Source: Tetrapyrgos nigripes
Lineage: Eukaryota > Basidiomycota > Agaricomycetes > Agaricales > Campanellaceae
DNA: 64,000 bases
Assembly (NCBI GenBank): GCA_013368315.1
Contig: JAACJM010000061.1
Location: 248,001 to 312,000 of the forward strand
Direction: 5' to 3'
Below the pieces are notes generated by a model. The model had not been told where the DNA came from. It did not search any database and saw nothing but the letters and a program-made list of their open reading frames with translations. Shown one piece after another: positions 1 to 10,775 of this stretch. The position numbers were made by a program, and so were the translations under genes. Position 1 is the first letter of the stretch. Each line of letters begins with the position of its first letter.

Positions 1-1042
1 CTCTTTGCCTAACTCATCCTTAGGGTATTTCCGAGTATAGTCATAGTCTCGGGTTCCTAAAAAGACAGTTGATTGGTCAGAGAGTCATAGCATTATTGTA
101 AAGACTCACCAGTGTATGGACTCTGATATTCTGTGATGCCCAATAGCCGGCGAAGGTTTCCCTTCTTCTCGGTCTCATTGACATGCTGCTGAGCATTTTC
201 CGAGTTGTCAGCTATAAGCATAGTCAATGAAGACACTTCATCTGATATACTAGTGTTACTCACCACTTTCAGTAATCAAAGAAAGAAGTACATCTAGGCC
301 CTTTGCGATCCGCGCAATGGAATCAGACAGGTTATCTGGCACTGTGCTGCCCTCCGATGCTAGAAAGAAAAACCAATATTCATGACAGGATCACCAGGTG
401 AAGACAGTGTGCTACTTACACTTGTCGGTCTCTTGGGTGTCTGCGTACATGTGAGAGGTCATTTATTTCAAAAGTAGGTAATTACTTACTATTGTTCGCC
501 ATAGGTTCAGACTTGGATTTTTCTTCCATAACATTACGGACTAACAGAACAGTCAGTATGCAAGTCAGACAAAGAAACAACAGCAGACTCACCTTCGGAA
601 TCTGTCTGAGCATCCTGAGCATTTGAGGAACGCTGGGAAGCCGTACTGTTTGAATGAACGGAGTGTCCAGTAGACTGAGGCAAGGCTGCATTCATTCCGA
701 TATCTCCGCCATTATGCTGAGCGGCAGATCCCGGCTTCACCGGATCACTCGCAGTGCTGGCGGGAACAGATTGGGACGGGTCAGATTTCGGCTCTGCAGT
801 TGCATTCGAGTCAGCGGCGTCGTTGGCAAATCTAGCCAAAAGACAGACTCACCCTTTCCCTTTCCTTTCTCGTTTCCAACCCTATCTCCTGCCGGCGCAG
901 AGGATTTCTCGGAGGATTGACGCCGTCTGACGCCCGCCTGTCCCTTCTCTGCGTCACTTAGGCTATTTCGAGCTTCTTCCGAGGGTTGTGGGATGTTTGG
1001 AACGGAGGGGGGGATTTTGCGCTGGGATTGCGGGTCGTTCAT
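1..1042 (-). CDS. DUF6535-ankyrin protein gene, copy 1 (5' exons only, runs off left edge)
   Basis: This is the 5' part of the same gene seen complete at 20173-23308. The start ATG is at 1042 and reads MNDPQSQRK. Exons by splice sites and frame are 1042-853, 793-593, 540-490, 440-420, 359-264, 211-110 and 56-1 (cut by the window edge), giving 239 codons that stay open. All junctions are GT..AG with introns of about 50-60 nt. The first intron is 59 nt, and the frame only works if it is spliced. The fourth exon is 21 nt here against 63 nt in the other copies, an in-frame length difference. The visible part encodes the low-complexity, probably cytosolic N-terminus rich in Ser, Glu and Gln. The DUF6535 membrane domain and ankyrin repeats would lie to the left of the window. 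Whether the whole copy is functional cannot be seen. Confidence 0.75.
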
Positions 1043-3490
1043 GGTGCGTGTGGTGGTGGTGGTGGTAGTGGAAAGAGTCAACGTGTGTACTGGCAGGATG
1101 CATACTTGAAACATGGCAGGAGTGCCACACGACGGCGCATGCCAAGCATGTGATCGCCAAATTTGGAACTCGCCACGAGCTTGGATTGATGGTTTGTCGC
1201 GACTGTCTGGACACTGACAGGAAGTATGATTCCAACATTAACAGCTTGAATGCGCATGCCAGGCATGTGTCCCTCCATTGCCTGACTTTCGAGACAACCC
1301 ACTCATCACTCAAAATTTGATCATTTTGTACATCTCCACCTTCTACGCGTCTGTGTACTACCTTCACTTTAACACTGAGTCACTTTGGCTGTTCGCTCGC
1401 ATGCCCGGTCACCCACTCCATCTTGTCAGTTCCCTCGGTGTTTCTTCTAAAACCCGTGCCCTGAACACCGTTCCGTCCTTCCTCAGCTCATATCCAGCGA
1501 AAGTCTTCCTCATTTTCCGCAAGGCCGTTCATCACACCCAACGCCTCTCCCCCGCATAAATGCCAGTTCTGCATATGGACTATCGTTGACTTTGGGCTAG
1601 TCAGTCGTCTGAAATCCCTCCCCACCTCGTCACTTGAAGACCGAATTTATTCTCAAATGCATGAAAAGGAAACGTACCAGGTACCAGAGAGGTTTGGCGA
1701 ATGGGGCCCAAGCCGGGGGTGCGAATGAGAGGGCTTCTGTGGGTGCGAGTGGAACGAAGAGTGATGCGGGTTTGGGTTCTGCTCAGCTTGGTGGTAAAGC
1801 CATCCTTGGAGGTGAGTTGTCTCATACATATTTCTTGACAACAGACGACTGATACTACTTCTTTTTTTTTCGTTTTCTGTCTTCTTTTCTTTCTATGTAT
1901 CTGGCCACTGAAGCAACCTCCATACCCACCTCCACGTCCACCTCAAGACTTACAAACGTTGACCGTAAACTCTCGGAATCATTCTGTTTCTCGCCAACCC
2001 CATCCCCAACACGTCGAACGCATCCAATGACCTAGACACCCCCTCACCCGTTCGCTCTCATACCGCCGTTACCATCTCTTCATGTGGTGTCGGACTTGAT
2101 TGAGGATTCGCAAAAGCCTGGACTGTTCCAAAAGTGGTTTGGCTGCAGCAAGAGCAGCAGCCAGCGCTTCTGAAGGAAGAGAATGACTCAAGATGTCTTT
2201 CCTCGTCTCCAAGACACACACTTTCTTGCGTGCCCGTTGCCCTCCACTTCTTCCATACTCGACCCAGATGCACAGCTACTCCAACGACCGTAAACCCAAC
2301 CCCAACCCCCAACCTCCTGCCCTTCTCCTCCACCTTCACCAAAGAACTCACACTCACGAGAAGGGTTTTCTCCGAATCGCCGCCTAAACCAACCGGACCA
2401 CTCGGAGCGTCTTTTGATGAGGGGAAAGCACAGGTTTGGGTGGTTGTAAAGGAGGTTTGGGATGATAATGTCAAGGCGTTTTCGTCGGTTTTTGGAAGTA
2501 GAGGTGATGGTAAAGAAGGATGTGATGATGAGGGAAAATGTAGTGGTGGTAGTGGTAGTGGATGGGTATGAGGGATGATATTGATGATACTCAAGGTACA
2601 TTTCCTTTCATCGTTTTGGTTTCGTTTTCAGTGTCGGTTTCATTCTTTCGAGCTCGTCCTTTTTTGCCTTTTTCCCAACAAATTTTATTTCATATCGACG
2701 ACAAACACTTAATAACCACTTCTTTCTCCTCTTCTTCGTCCAGATGTCTCGCCCAACCCACATGGATGCTCCCTGACTCCCTTTCCCTATGTCCCTGCCC
2801 AATGCTCCCAACTTGATTCCTTTGCCCGCCCCCAAGTCAATAGATGTCTTCACCTCGTTCCTATGTTGCCCACTCCAGCACCACTAGAGTGCAGGTGCTG
2901 GTACTTCACTGCCTGGACATTTCGAGATTTAGGTCTGGATTGGAGTCAAGTCCAGGCAATGATCAAGTGTCTTGGGCAAATCTTTACTCCAAGGCTTCAG
3001 GCCCTGAGGAAGGGCAATCCTTACACTCTTCTACGTACCTCTGGATTCACCATTCCTTATAATCGTCGTCGTCATCGTCGTCAAAATCTCGACGTTTTGA
3101 CTATCACGCATGTCACATCAGTCACACCTGTCACATACAAATCCAAAGGCTCAACATCATAGCACGCCAGCACTCTGCGCAATTCTCGCCAAACTCACGG
3201 TGGTGATTGCTGGATACTACTGGATACTCTGGATGGAGCCGGATGGCCTCGAAGCTGCTGGTTTTGAAAATATTTCGATAATTTGGTTTTTTGGATGACG
3301 AACCTACGATGGCTGCTAGCGTACTCGGTCCATCTGCGTTCGCTTTGAGGCTTTCGGTGAAGCATCCTACATGATGTATCTTGCTTTGTGTGGAGTTGGG
3401 TCTTTCTAGTGCCCTGGTGTTCGGAGATATCACGATTACTACTAGTATGTTTGTTGACTCGGATATCAATCCCAAAAGACTCTTTAAGTA
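1043..3490 (+). repeat. Unit 1 upstream segment A1: duplicated, degenerate gene-like sequence
   Basis: First of three direct copies (others 23309-26214 and 45176-47598). It contains exon-like stretches with GT donors and pyrimidine-rich tracts, for example an acidic/Gly-Ser stretch ending about 2571 and an open stretch about 2744-3162, all on the plus strand. No reading frame is kept through all three copies because small indels shift it. The product family is not recognised. The segment ends where a Copia element is inserted at 3496 and continues at 10582. Confidence 0.5.
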
Positions 3491-3495
3491 CTTGG

Positions 3496-3864
3496 TGTTA
3501 AGCAGGCATGGTACGGCTTGTACACTACTAAACGCAGTGGCAACTACGCTACTTACCTGGGGATAAAAGATAGCTTGTTAGGCTTGTTAGAGGCTTGTTA
3601 GAGCGATGTGGGTTAAGTATGAAACTTGTTTTTTGGAGGACTATCTACAAGTCCTTATATACCTTTAAGGAGGTACAAATACATGTAAACTAATACTAGA
3701 GTAACAATAAGATTCTATTGTACTGGATAGAACAATGCTGGTTTCGTACACTATTGTCGTACTACACTTTATTGTCTATATAATCTTATTGTTCTATATA
3801 TAACTACTACTATTGTTCTACATAGAATACGTTGATGGCTGCAACTAAATGCGCCAATTCAACA
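3496..3864 (-). repeat. 3' LTR of Copia element 1
   Basis: Direct repeat of 10213-10581, 369 bp, no difference seen by eye. It is the 3' LTR because coding is on the minus strand. The target duplication CTTGG lies at 3491-3495. Confidence 0.93.
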
Positions 3865-3873
3865 CTCCCCCTT
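3865..3873 (-). other. Polypurine tract of Copia element 1
   Basis: Read on the minus strand the sequence AAGGGGGAG directly abuts the 3' LTR, the expected place for plus-strand priming. Copia element 2 has the same tract at 34230-34238. Confidence 0.75.
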
Positions 3874-3970
3874 GCTAAGCAGCACGGTAGTGCGCGTAAG
3901 CATAGGTAGGCGCTGTAAGCAGCCATGGAAGGAAGGGATCCAGTGCCTCGACGTTTTCGATGCGATTTCT

Positions 3971-6900
3971 TCAATTATAAAACTGAAGTCCTAATTGTTT
4001 CCTGAATTTCTCAAACTTTACTCGATCTAAAGCTTTAGTGAGTAGATCTGCAGGGTTATTACTTCCTTCAATGAAGAATAACTTGACTGTCTCGTCGATG
4101 ACTTTTTCTCGCACAAAATGATATCGAATATCAATGTGTTTCGTTCGCTTATCCGTGACGGGGTTTGATGCAATAAAAATTGATCCCTGATTGTCACCGT
4201 AAATTGGAATAGCGTGAAGAGGATATTCGATTTCACTGAGAAGAGTCTTGAACCAACAGACTTGTCGACTGCAGTCACTAAGTGCCATGTATTCAGCTTC
4301 AGTCGAAGATAGAGCGACTGTCTTTTGTTGTCTAGACGTCCAGCTAAATGGTGCTTGGGCTAATTGTAAAAAGAAGCCAGTTTGAGATTTGCGAGTTCCA
4401 GGATCTGATCCCCAATCAGAGTCTGTGTAGGCTGATAAGCCTTCTCCCCCTCGACCGTTGTACACAAGAGCATATTTTCTAGTGCCAACGAGATAACGGC
4501 AAATGTCTTTCGCCCTATTGTAGTGTTCTTGTGAGGGGTTTGCAGCAAATTGCGCAAGTTTTGTAACAGCAAAGGAGATATCAGGACGTGTTCCTAACAT
4601 TAAGTAGAGTAAGGATCCGATTATCTCCTGATAACTTTGACGAAGAGTATAGTTGACAGGAGTGTCATTTGGAAGAGGAAGAGGGTGATAATTGCCAGGT
4701 AATGGGGTAGCAGAAGCTTTCGCATTTTGCATTCCATAAGTCTCTAGGATTTTATCCAGATAAGCGCACTGGTCTAAAGAGACCTTGCTGCCTTTCCTGG
4801 TAATTCTCATTCTAAGGAATTCTTTGGCATCGCCTAGATCCCTACATTCCCATCTCTTCATAAAGTCTCCTTTGAGTCGTAAGACTAAGGTTTTGTTAGC
4901 TCCACAGAATAGAGCGTCATCCACATAGACTACAGCAATAACGATAGAATTTTCAATAAGATTTTTGTTGGCGTCATAGCGTTTGTGAATGAAGATTCCG
5001 GCGTCGGAGATGATTCGTTTAAAACCAAGTTCCGCCATGGACTTATCAAGACTTTTCCACCACGCAAGTCCTGCTTGTTTGAGTCCGTAAAGAGCACGAA
5101 GAAGCCGGACGACTTTATGCTCTTGTCCTTTGACTTTAAAGGCTTCCGGTTGTTCCATATAGATTTCTTCATCGAGTAAGCCATATAAGTAGGCTGATCG
5201 GACATCGACACCGGACACGTGCCAGCCCTTAAGTGCAGCTAAAGCGAAGATTAAGCGCACAGTCTCGAATCGAACAACAGGCGAATATATTTGATCAAAG
5301 TCTATGCCTTCGACCTGTGAAAAACCTTTTGCAACGAGTCTTGCCTTTTTACGACCATCAGTTTTGATGTCGAAGACCCATCGGTTTTTGATAACTTTCC
5401 TATCTTTAGGTCTTTCGACCAATTCATAGGTGTCGCGCTTGCGAAGAGCCTCTAGTTCTTCGCGGCAAGCGACTTTCCATTCCTCTTGCTCAGCTATAGG
5501 TAAGCGAGCAATATCTTTGAATGTCCATTCGCGAATATTACGAACATTCGGTTGATTCCCATCATTCTTCGAAGTAACTTTCTGAATAAGCAAGTGGGAA
5601 TCGATTTCTCCAGGAGCAATTGCCTGCATAAGCAAGAAATTTATAGATACTCCCCCTTCACGGCATGGTTCTGCCATTTCTTCTGATTCAGGGCGTGCAG
5701 AGTCATCACTCTCGGCTTGCTGCTCCCCCTGGGGTGCGCTTCCGGATGCAGAACTAGGTCCGGGAACCTGTTGCTCTGCAGCTTGTTGACGTTCTCTCCG
5801 AGCGTCTCTCTCTGCTTTAGCTTTTGCTTCCGCTCTTTTATCAGCTGCGATTTGAGGTTCAAGATCGCGTTCAACTTCTACAGGGTGTTTATCCCCGTAT
5901 CGTTTAGGTACAGTACCAGTACGCTCGCTTCGACGCGTTGGTTCTGTTGGTGGCCGTCTTTGTCTAGGAGCTCTGGGCTTTCGAGGTGCCTGAGGAGGTG
6001 GTGTCTCCACTGGCGGCGGTGTTACCGTTCTTCTAGGCTCAGTGTCACTATCCGGAGACGAAGGCGGTGGATCCTGTTCAGGTTCGTCGTCACGAAGCTG
6101 ATCAGGTCTCCTTATAGAAGGGATGCGAGGAGGACGATGATGAAAATCTTCATCATCATCGTCAGGGATTGGTTGTGGTAGAGGAGTGTCATCGTCATGC
6201 GATGACTCGATAGGTAGTTGTTTTGAATTACGAGATTGAGTTTTACATCGAGGAAAGAAGTCTTCCTCAAACACGGCTTGTGGGGATGTAAATTCCGCAT
6301 TGTTTGTACGCATGAAAAGATTTCCACGTTCTCCTGGTGCTACACCAAGATATGTCATGAGTTCTGACTTGGAAGCGAGTTTGTTCTTTCGAGTTTCCTC
6401 GGGTTTAAAGACGTAAGCTCCACAGCCAAAAACTCGTAGATGATCAATACGCGGTTTTTCCTTTTCAAGCATCTCAAATGGAGTTATCCATTTGTGTCGT
6501 CGTAAGGGAGTACGTCGATAGACATACAATCCATGACGGACAGCATATTCCCACCAAGATTCAGGTAGACATGCTAACTTCATCATTGCCAGTGATTTAT
6601 CCATTAGGGTGCGTATAAAGCGCTCCGCTCGACCATTCTGTTGATGAATGTATGGTGCACTATTAAGGATTTTAACACCCTTCTCGAGTAACATTTCTCG
6701 GTAGGTGCCTTTGATGAATTCACCACCCATATCAGACATCCACTGTTCGACTTTCGTCTTATATTGAGTTTCTACCATCGCAAGGAACTGGCGAGTGGCA
6801 GTCAGTGGTTGTTTTTTGTCTGTAAGAAAACGTATCCAAGCATCTGAAGTATAATCATCAAAGAAGACGATTATATACTTGTACTTGTGGTAGGATATCG

Positions 6901-9895
6901 TGGGGTATTCATGTAAATCCGTATGGATAATTTGGAAAGGACGAGTAGCACGTCGTTCGTTAGGAGGGTAAGCCTGTCTGGGAGTTTTGCCTTCAAGACA
7001 GCCTTTGCACAAAGGAATTTCCTTCGGAATGACAAAATCAGGAGTGCCAAGGGTGTGTTGACGGACATGTTTTAGAACATCACGAGAGGGATGTCCTATA
7101 CGACGATGTAAAATCTCGTAGTTGATAAGATAAATCAAAAGATTGGCTTTAGAAGCGACAATTTTCGATTTGTGTGGAAGATAGTATAGCGTTTCTTCCG
7201 GTATACGCTTTGAGAAAGTCAAGAATGTTGAATTTCTCGAAATGGTAATATGATCGGAGTTACCGCGCATAAACATGTTGTCATTTAAGAATTGACCAAC
7301 AGATAAGAGTCGTTGATTTAGATCGGGAATGTAATAGACCGGATATAATTTCATAACTCTTTTACGTTGAGAGATCAGGACTGTTCCAGATGCACGAATC
7401 TTCGTGAATCCATTGGCAGTTTTCACTGGAATTGGTTTTATATAACTCAATTCAACAAAGTCATTGATGTCGAACGTAAAATGCGCTGATGCTCCAGAAT
7501 CAAGTAACCATCCATCACTGAAGTGGATTTTGACAGTATCAGATCTCTTTTTCTTACACTTCTGGCATAGTGAGAACAGAGTGCCACAGGCACATAAATA
7601 TTTATTGTTGCCGCCAGGGCTAGTATACAGATCATTATAAATAAAAGGGGTAGTCAAACCCAGAGGAGCGGTATGTAGTAAATATATACATGAAGAACCT
7701 GCTTCCAAATTACGAGCTGCTGGAAAAAGCGCATCAGTACTTTTATTCATGAGATCTGAATTGAGATCTGACCTGAGATAACCGTTGTCCAAGCCGGAGG
7801 GTTCGGAGTCTAGGGACCATCCATAATTATTTGCGGCATTGGCGATAACGACGGGGGTAGAAGGTCGTGGACTTGGAATTCCGAACGATTCGGTGTCCTC
7901 TCCGGGTGATGTAGGTAGACTCATCCTGCCGATCGATGGCGGAGTCGACATGTACTCGAGGTCGCTGGTTTCGGATAGGCTCGGAGACATGCTCCGGAGT
8001 TCTGGCATTGAACTCGGGGTTGGAGCCCTGGAGGGTAGTTCCATCCCTCCTAGTCCGATTGTTGCGTCTCGCTGCCAGTCGATTAGCTCGTCGTACCTTC
8101 CATCCTCGTTTTGGAGATGAGGAGTCAGCCATTCCCATCCCGTCGAAGTCGTGCCAGGTGTTGGGCTTGCAACACGGCTGGATGGCAAGGATTGAGTGGT
8201 CATGCCATTGGGAGGTGCAGGCTGTGAGCCACTTGGCATCTCGCTGCGGACTGTAGCAAGTCGTTGGACAAGAGAAAGTGTGCCACGGGTTCCCGTTGGG
8301 GCAACGGTGTTCAGTGCCGTTCTGAGTGGTTCCCCATAGATGTGTAGGGGATCCTCGGGGTTCTGGAACCTTTCCCCAAGGTGCATTGCGCATTCCATCA
8401 TCTCGGCAGCAGGATCCGCGGCAATCCGGTCGATAAGTGGAACAGGTGTCCGGATGTCCTGAGAAACCTTTGCACCTGACTCCGTCGTTGTGGTACCAAA
8501 CACACTTCCGAGTTCCGAAGTGTTCACCAGAGTGTCCTCGTTCCAACTGGCATCTTCTCCTTGAGCGCATGCCATATCGGCATCTGAACCGGTCTGAGTT
8601 TCGGGATATTCACCGTTCCAACCATTCCAGTTGCCAGCATCACCCCAACCATCAGTAGATGATTGAAGGTTGTTCCAATAGATGCGTTCCGTGAGAGTAC
8701 GTTTGGAACGAGGGGCAGGAGTAAGTGAAGTGAAGGAAGGATCGGAATGAGACATGACGACATCTTCAAGAGTAGCAACAGTCTCACCAGATGGTCTAGC
8801 GCCAATATCGCGTGCCAGGTTGATAGCTCTTTTGGTACCTGTGAAGAAGGCGTCAAAAGGCTTTTCCGTTTCCATGAAGAATGGCTTACGGATGTCAACT
8901 GCAGCGGGCGTGTCGACGACGGTGACTGTGTGCATCATGGGAGACATATCACCATGAGCGAGATGTGCTTGGCCTTGTCTCTTGGCCTGTTCAGACTTTC
9001 CAGCTCGACCTCCTCGACGGAAATTAGCCTTTCCTTTGCCCTTTCCCTTGCCTTTTCCCTTGTTGTTCCCATTAGAGCCGCTGGCTCCGTTAGCGCCGCT
9101 GCTGCTGCCACTAGGGCGCTGCTGCTGCTGCTGTTGGAAACTAGGGTTACCATCCTTTCGCTTGACAGCTGAAAGACGGTTGGCTTGGGCCTTCCCTTTC
9201 AAAACTCCTTGGCGAGATTCCCAGACATTAATAATCTCACTCTGTAGTTCATCAAGATTTTGATTATGGAGAGTTGAGATGGTCTGTTGAGTGTTCTGGG
9301 TGATGATATAATCATATCTAGAAGGGAGTTTCGAAATGATGAACATAACGATGAGGAAGTTGGGAATTTTGGTCATGGAAACGGGTGGAGAGGTATCGTC
9401 GGTATCGGTAGGAATGCCGGCGGTGCTAACCCTATCGAAGTGCATGCGAATAAGCTCGATCGCAGCACCAGGATGAGCGTCGTTGGGGATGGTGATGGAG
9501 GTGGCACGTTTAAAGTCAGTGTAGACTGCGGAAGCACCAGGCTTCCCGTAGGTATCCTTGAGAGTGGCCCAAAGTTTCTTGGCACTTGTAATACCAAAAG
9601 TCTTCTCCCGAAGAGCCTGAGAGAGACGAAGTCTGATAGACCCGATGGCCTTGTCATTCTTCTCATCCCAGTCGGCCTGTTTCTTTTGAGCCGCCGTGAT
9701 AGCCTCAGCTTGAGCAGCCGCGTCTTCAGCAGATAGAGGAGAAGCGGTACTCACTTCGGCATCACTAGGGCGATCAGTGCTAAGGACAGAGCTAAGTCCA
9801 GTAGCCTGCAGCCAGGAGAGAAGGATGTCAGCCCAGATGTTGAAATCAACACCGGCGAAGACGGGGACAGTAGTCATCAGGACGTTTGAAGACAT
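3971..9895 (-). CDS. Copia Gag-Pol polyprotein, 1974 residues, intact
   Basis: This polyprotein makes the particle and the enzymes that copy and insert the element. In order: a UBN2-type Gag (about residues 90-235); a basic Gly/Lys-rich tract (about 265-300) in place of a CCHC knuckle; a conserved block of unknown role (about 336-412); a Cys cluster C768-x-C770-x6-C777-x2-C780; protease DSGAS with D799; a GAG-pre-integrase zinc motif; integrase with D993, D1055 and E1091, i.e. a D,D(35)E core; an acidic/proline-rich linker; reverse transcriptase with YVDD at 1657-1660; and RNase H with D1825 and E1866. The start was chosen at 9895 because it is the first ATG after the 5' LTR and the Gag homology begins right behind it. 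Every catalytic residue checked is present and there is no stop or frameshift, so the element could be autonomous. Gag and Pol are one frame, as in most Copia elements. Confidence 0.95.
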   Translation of the reverse strand: MSSNVLMTTVPVFAGVDFNIWADILLSWLQATGLSSVLSTDRPSDAEVSTASPLSAEDAAAQAEAITAAQKKQADWDEKNDKAIGSIRLRLSQALREKTFGITSAKKLWATLKDTYGKPGASAVYTDFKRATSITIPNDAHPGAAIELIRMHFDRVSTAGIPTDTDDTSPPVSMTKIPNFLIVMFIISKLPSRYDYIITQNTQQTISTLHNQNLDELQSEIINVWESRQGVLKGKAQANRLSAVKRKDGNPSFQQQQQQRPSGSSSGANGASGSNGNNKGKGKGKGKGKANFRRGGRAGKSEQAKRQGQAHLAHGDMSPMMHTVTVVDTPAAVDIRKPFFMETEKPFDAFFTGTKRAINLARDIGARPSGETVATLEDVVMSHSDPSFTSLTPAPRSKRTLTERIYWNNLQSSTDGWGDAGNWNGWNGEYPETQTGSDADMACAQGEDASWNEDTLVNTSELGSVFGTTTTESGAKVSQDIRTPVPLIDRIAADPAAEMMECAMHLGERFQNPEDPLHIYGEPLRTALNTVAPTGTRGTLSLVQRLATVRSEMPSGSQPAPPNGMTTQSLPSSRVASPTPGTTSTGWEWLTPHLQNEDGRYDELIDWQRDATIGLGGMELPSRAPTPSSMPELRSMSPSLSETSDLEYMSTPPSIGRMSLPTSPGEDTESFGIPSPRPSTPVVIANAANNYGWSLDSEPSGLDNGYLRSDLNSDLMNKSTDALFPAARNLEAGSSCIYLLHTAPLGLTTPFIYNDLYTSPGGNNKYLCACGTLFSLCQKCKKKRSDTVKIHFSDGWLLDSGASAHFTFDINDFVELSYIKPIPVKTANGFTKIRASGTVLISQRKRVMKLYPVYYIPDLNQRLLSVGQFLNDNMFMRGNSDHITISRNSTFLTFSKRIPEETLYYLPHKSKIVASKANLLIYLINYEILHRRIGHPSRDVLKHVRQHTLGTPDFVIPKEIPLCKGCLEGKTPRQAYPPNERRATRPFQIIHTDLHEYPTISYHKYKYIIVFFDDYTSDAWIRFLTDKKQPLTATRQFLAMVETQYKTKVEQWMSDMGGEFIKGTYREMLLEKGVKILNSAPYIHQQNGRAERFIRTLMDKSLAMMKLACLPESWWEYAVRHGLYVYRRTPLRRHKWITPFEMLEKEKPRIDHLRVFGCGAYVFKPEETRKNKLASKSELMTYLGVAPGERGNLFMRTNNAEFTSPQAVFEEDFFPRCKTQSRNSKQLPIESSHDDDTPLPQPIPDDDDEDFHHRPPRIPSIRRPDQLRDDEPEQDPPPSSPDSDTEPRRTVTPPPVETPPPQAPRKPRAPRQRRPPTEPTRRSERTGTVPKRYGDKHPVEVERDLEPQIAADKRAEAKAKAERDARRERQQAAEQQVPGPSSASGSAPQGEQQAESDDSARPESEEMAEPCREGGVSINFLLMQAIAPGEIDSHLLIQKVTSKNDGNQPNVRNIREWTFKDIARLPIAEQEEWKVACREELEALRKRDTYELVERPKDRKVIKNRWVFDIKTDGRKKARLVAKGFSQVEGIDFDQIYSPVVRFETVRLIFALAALKGWHVSGVDVRSAYLYGLLDEEIYMEQPEAFKVKGQEHKVVRLLRALYGLKQAGLAWWKSLDKSMAELGFKRIISDAGIFIHKRYDANKNLIENSIVIAVVYVDDALFCGANKTLVLRLKGDFMKRWECRDLGDAKEFLRMRITRKGSKVSLDQCAYLDKILETYGMQNAKASATPLPGNYHPLPLPNDTPVNYTLRQSYQEIIGSLLYLMLGTRPDISFAVTKLAQFAANPSQEHYNRAKDICRYLVGTRKYALVYNGRGGEGLSAYTDSDWGSDPGTRKSQTGFFLQLAQAPFSWTSRQQKTVALSSTEAEYMALSDCSRQVCWFKTLLSEIEYPLHAIPIYGDNQGSIFIASNPVTDKRTKHIDIRYHFVREKVIDETVKLFFIEGSNNPADLLTKALDRVKFEKFRKQLGLQFYN

Positions 9896-10200
9896 CTTTG
9901 ATAATATCTGGGGAAGTCAACTGTCAGCATTTATCCATATGCAGAATAAGAAGGCAGCATTAAATGCGCCATGTGAAAGTGAAGAAAAGGCAGCGATGAA
10001 CGCGCCATGACAGTGACTACTCCCCTAGATAGTCAACAACTGCAGCTGGACATAAGTCCTGCGCTGTTGGACATATCGTCAAGCCATGAAAGGCGACGCA
10101 GGCTGCCACAAGGGCGCCACAGGCAGCCATGAAGGCGCCATCCAGGTAGTATGCGAAGTCTATGGTTTGCAGCCATTGAAGGCGCTCCCAAGGGCCTTCG

Positions 10201-10212
10201 GGGCCCATAACC
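10201..10212 (-). other. Primer-binding site of Copia element 1 (half initiator-Met tRNA)
   Basis: The minus strand reads GGTTATGGGCCC immediately after the 5' LTR. This is complementary to the anticodon-arm region of eukaryotic initiator tRNA-Met, the internal 'half-tRNA' priming known for Drosophila copia, not to the tRNA 3' end. Copia element 2 has the same site at 40522-40533. Confidence 0.85.
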
Positions 10213-10581
10213 TGTTAAGCAGGCATGGTACGGCTTGTACACTACTAAACGCAGTGGCAACTACGCTACTTACCTGGGGATAAAAGATAGCTTGTTAGGC
10301 TTGTTAGAGGCTTGTTAGAGCGATGTGGGTTAAGTATGAAACTTGTTTTTTGGAGGACTATCTACAAGTCCTTATATACCTTTAAGGAGGTACAAATACA
10401 TGTAAACTAATACTAGAGTAACAATAAGATTCTATTGTACTGGATAGAACAATGCTGGTTTCGTACACTATTGTCGTACTACACTTTATTGTCTATATAA
10501 TCTTATTGTTCTATATATAACTACTACTATTGTTCTACATAGAATACGTTGATGGCTGCAACTAAATGCGCCAATTCAACA
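10213..10581 (-). repeat. 5' LTR of Copia element 1
   Basis: 369-bp partner of 3496-3864, followed at 10582-10586 by the target duplication CTTGG. It should carry the promoter for the minus-strand transcript, but no TATA position was assigned. Confidence 0.93.
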
Positions 10582-10775
10582 CTTGGGACAATGCAGAGTC
10601 CGTTATGGCTTTTCTTTCGTTAGGAATTGTTACTTCAGATGTGTTACAGTGTTATGAATTTATACATGTGTTATTAGCACAGCGTGCTAATGGTCTAAGT
10701 TTTCTACAGCGAAAATGACGACAATTATCAACTATATACTATATGCTACATGACTAGGAGACATAGCCCATCCTT
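10582..10775 (+). repeat. Tail of segment A1, resumed after Copia element 1
   Basis: Matches the sequence downstream of the empty site in units 2 (about 26205-26400) and 3 (about 47593-47795). No gene is recognised. It ends at the target site CCTCATC used by the TIR elements. Confidence 0.8.

Larger units (their letters stand above)
3496..10581 (-). mobile_element. Full-length Copia LTR retrotransposon (element 1), apparently intact
   Basis: A 7086-bp element on the minus strand. Its two 369-bp LTRs (3496-3864 and 10213-10581) begin TGTT, end AACA and look identical by eye. It is flanked by the 5-bp target duplication CTTGG (3491-3495 and 10582-10586). The empty site is preserved in the other unit copies near 26210 and 47598, where the flanks are joined without the element. 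It holds a single uninterrupted gag-pol frame, a primer site next to the 5' LTR and a purine tract next to the 3' LTR. Identical LTRs, an intact frame and an empty site in sister units all point to recent transposition after the unit was duplicated. Confidence 0.95.

Noticed and set aside
2058..2601. Overlapping open frames of 137-178 codons on both strands in segment A1
   Set aside because: Low-complexity Thr/Ser/Pro or Gly/Val strings; not preserved in frame in units 2 and 3, so not listed as genes.
8982..9736. Plus-strand open frames over the Copia gag
   Set aside because: They are shadows of the intact minus-strand polyprotein and have Leu/Ser-rich compositions without domains.
10201..10212. 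Match to the anticodon arm of initiator tRNA-Met, possible tRNA gene
   Set aside because: Only 12 bases match, directly beside an LTR; it is the retrotransposon primer site, not a tRNA gene.
3496..10581. Possibility that the large minus-strand frame is a host gene
   Set aside because: The domain order, LTRs, primer site and target duplication make it a Copia element without doubt.
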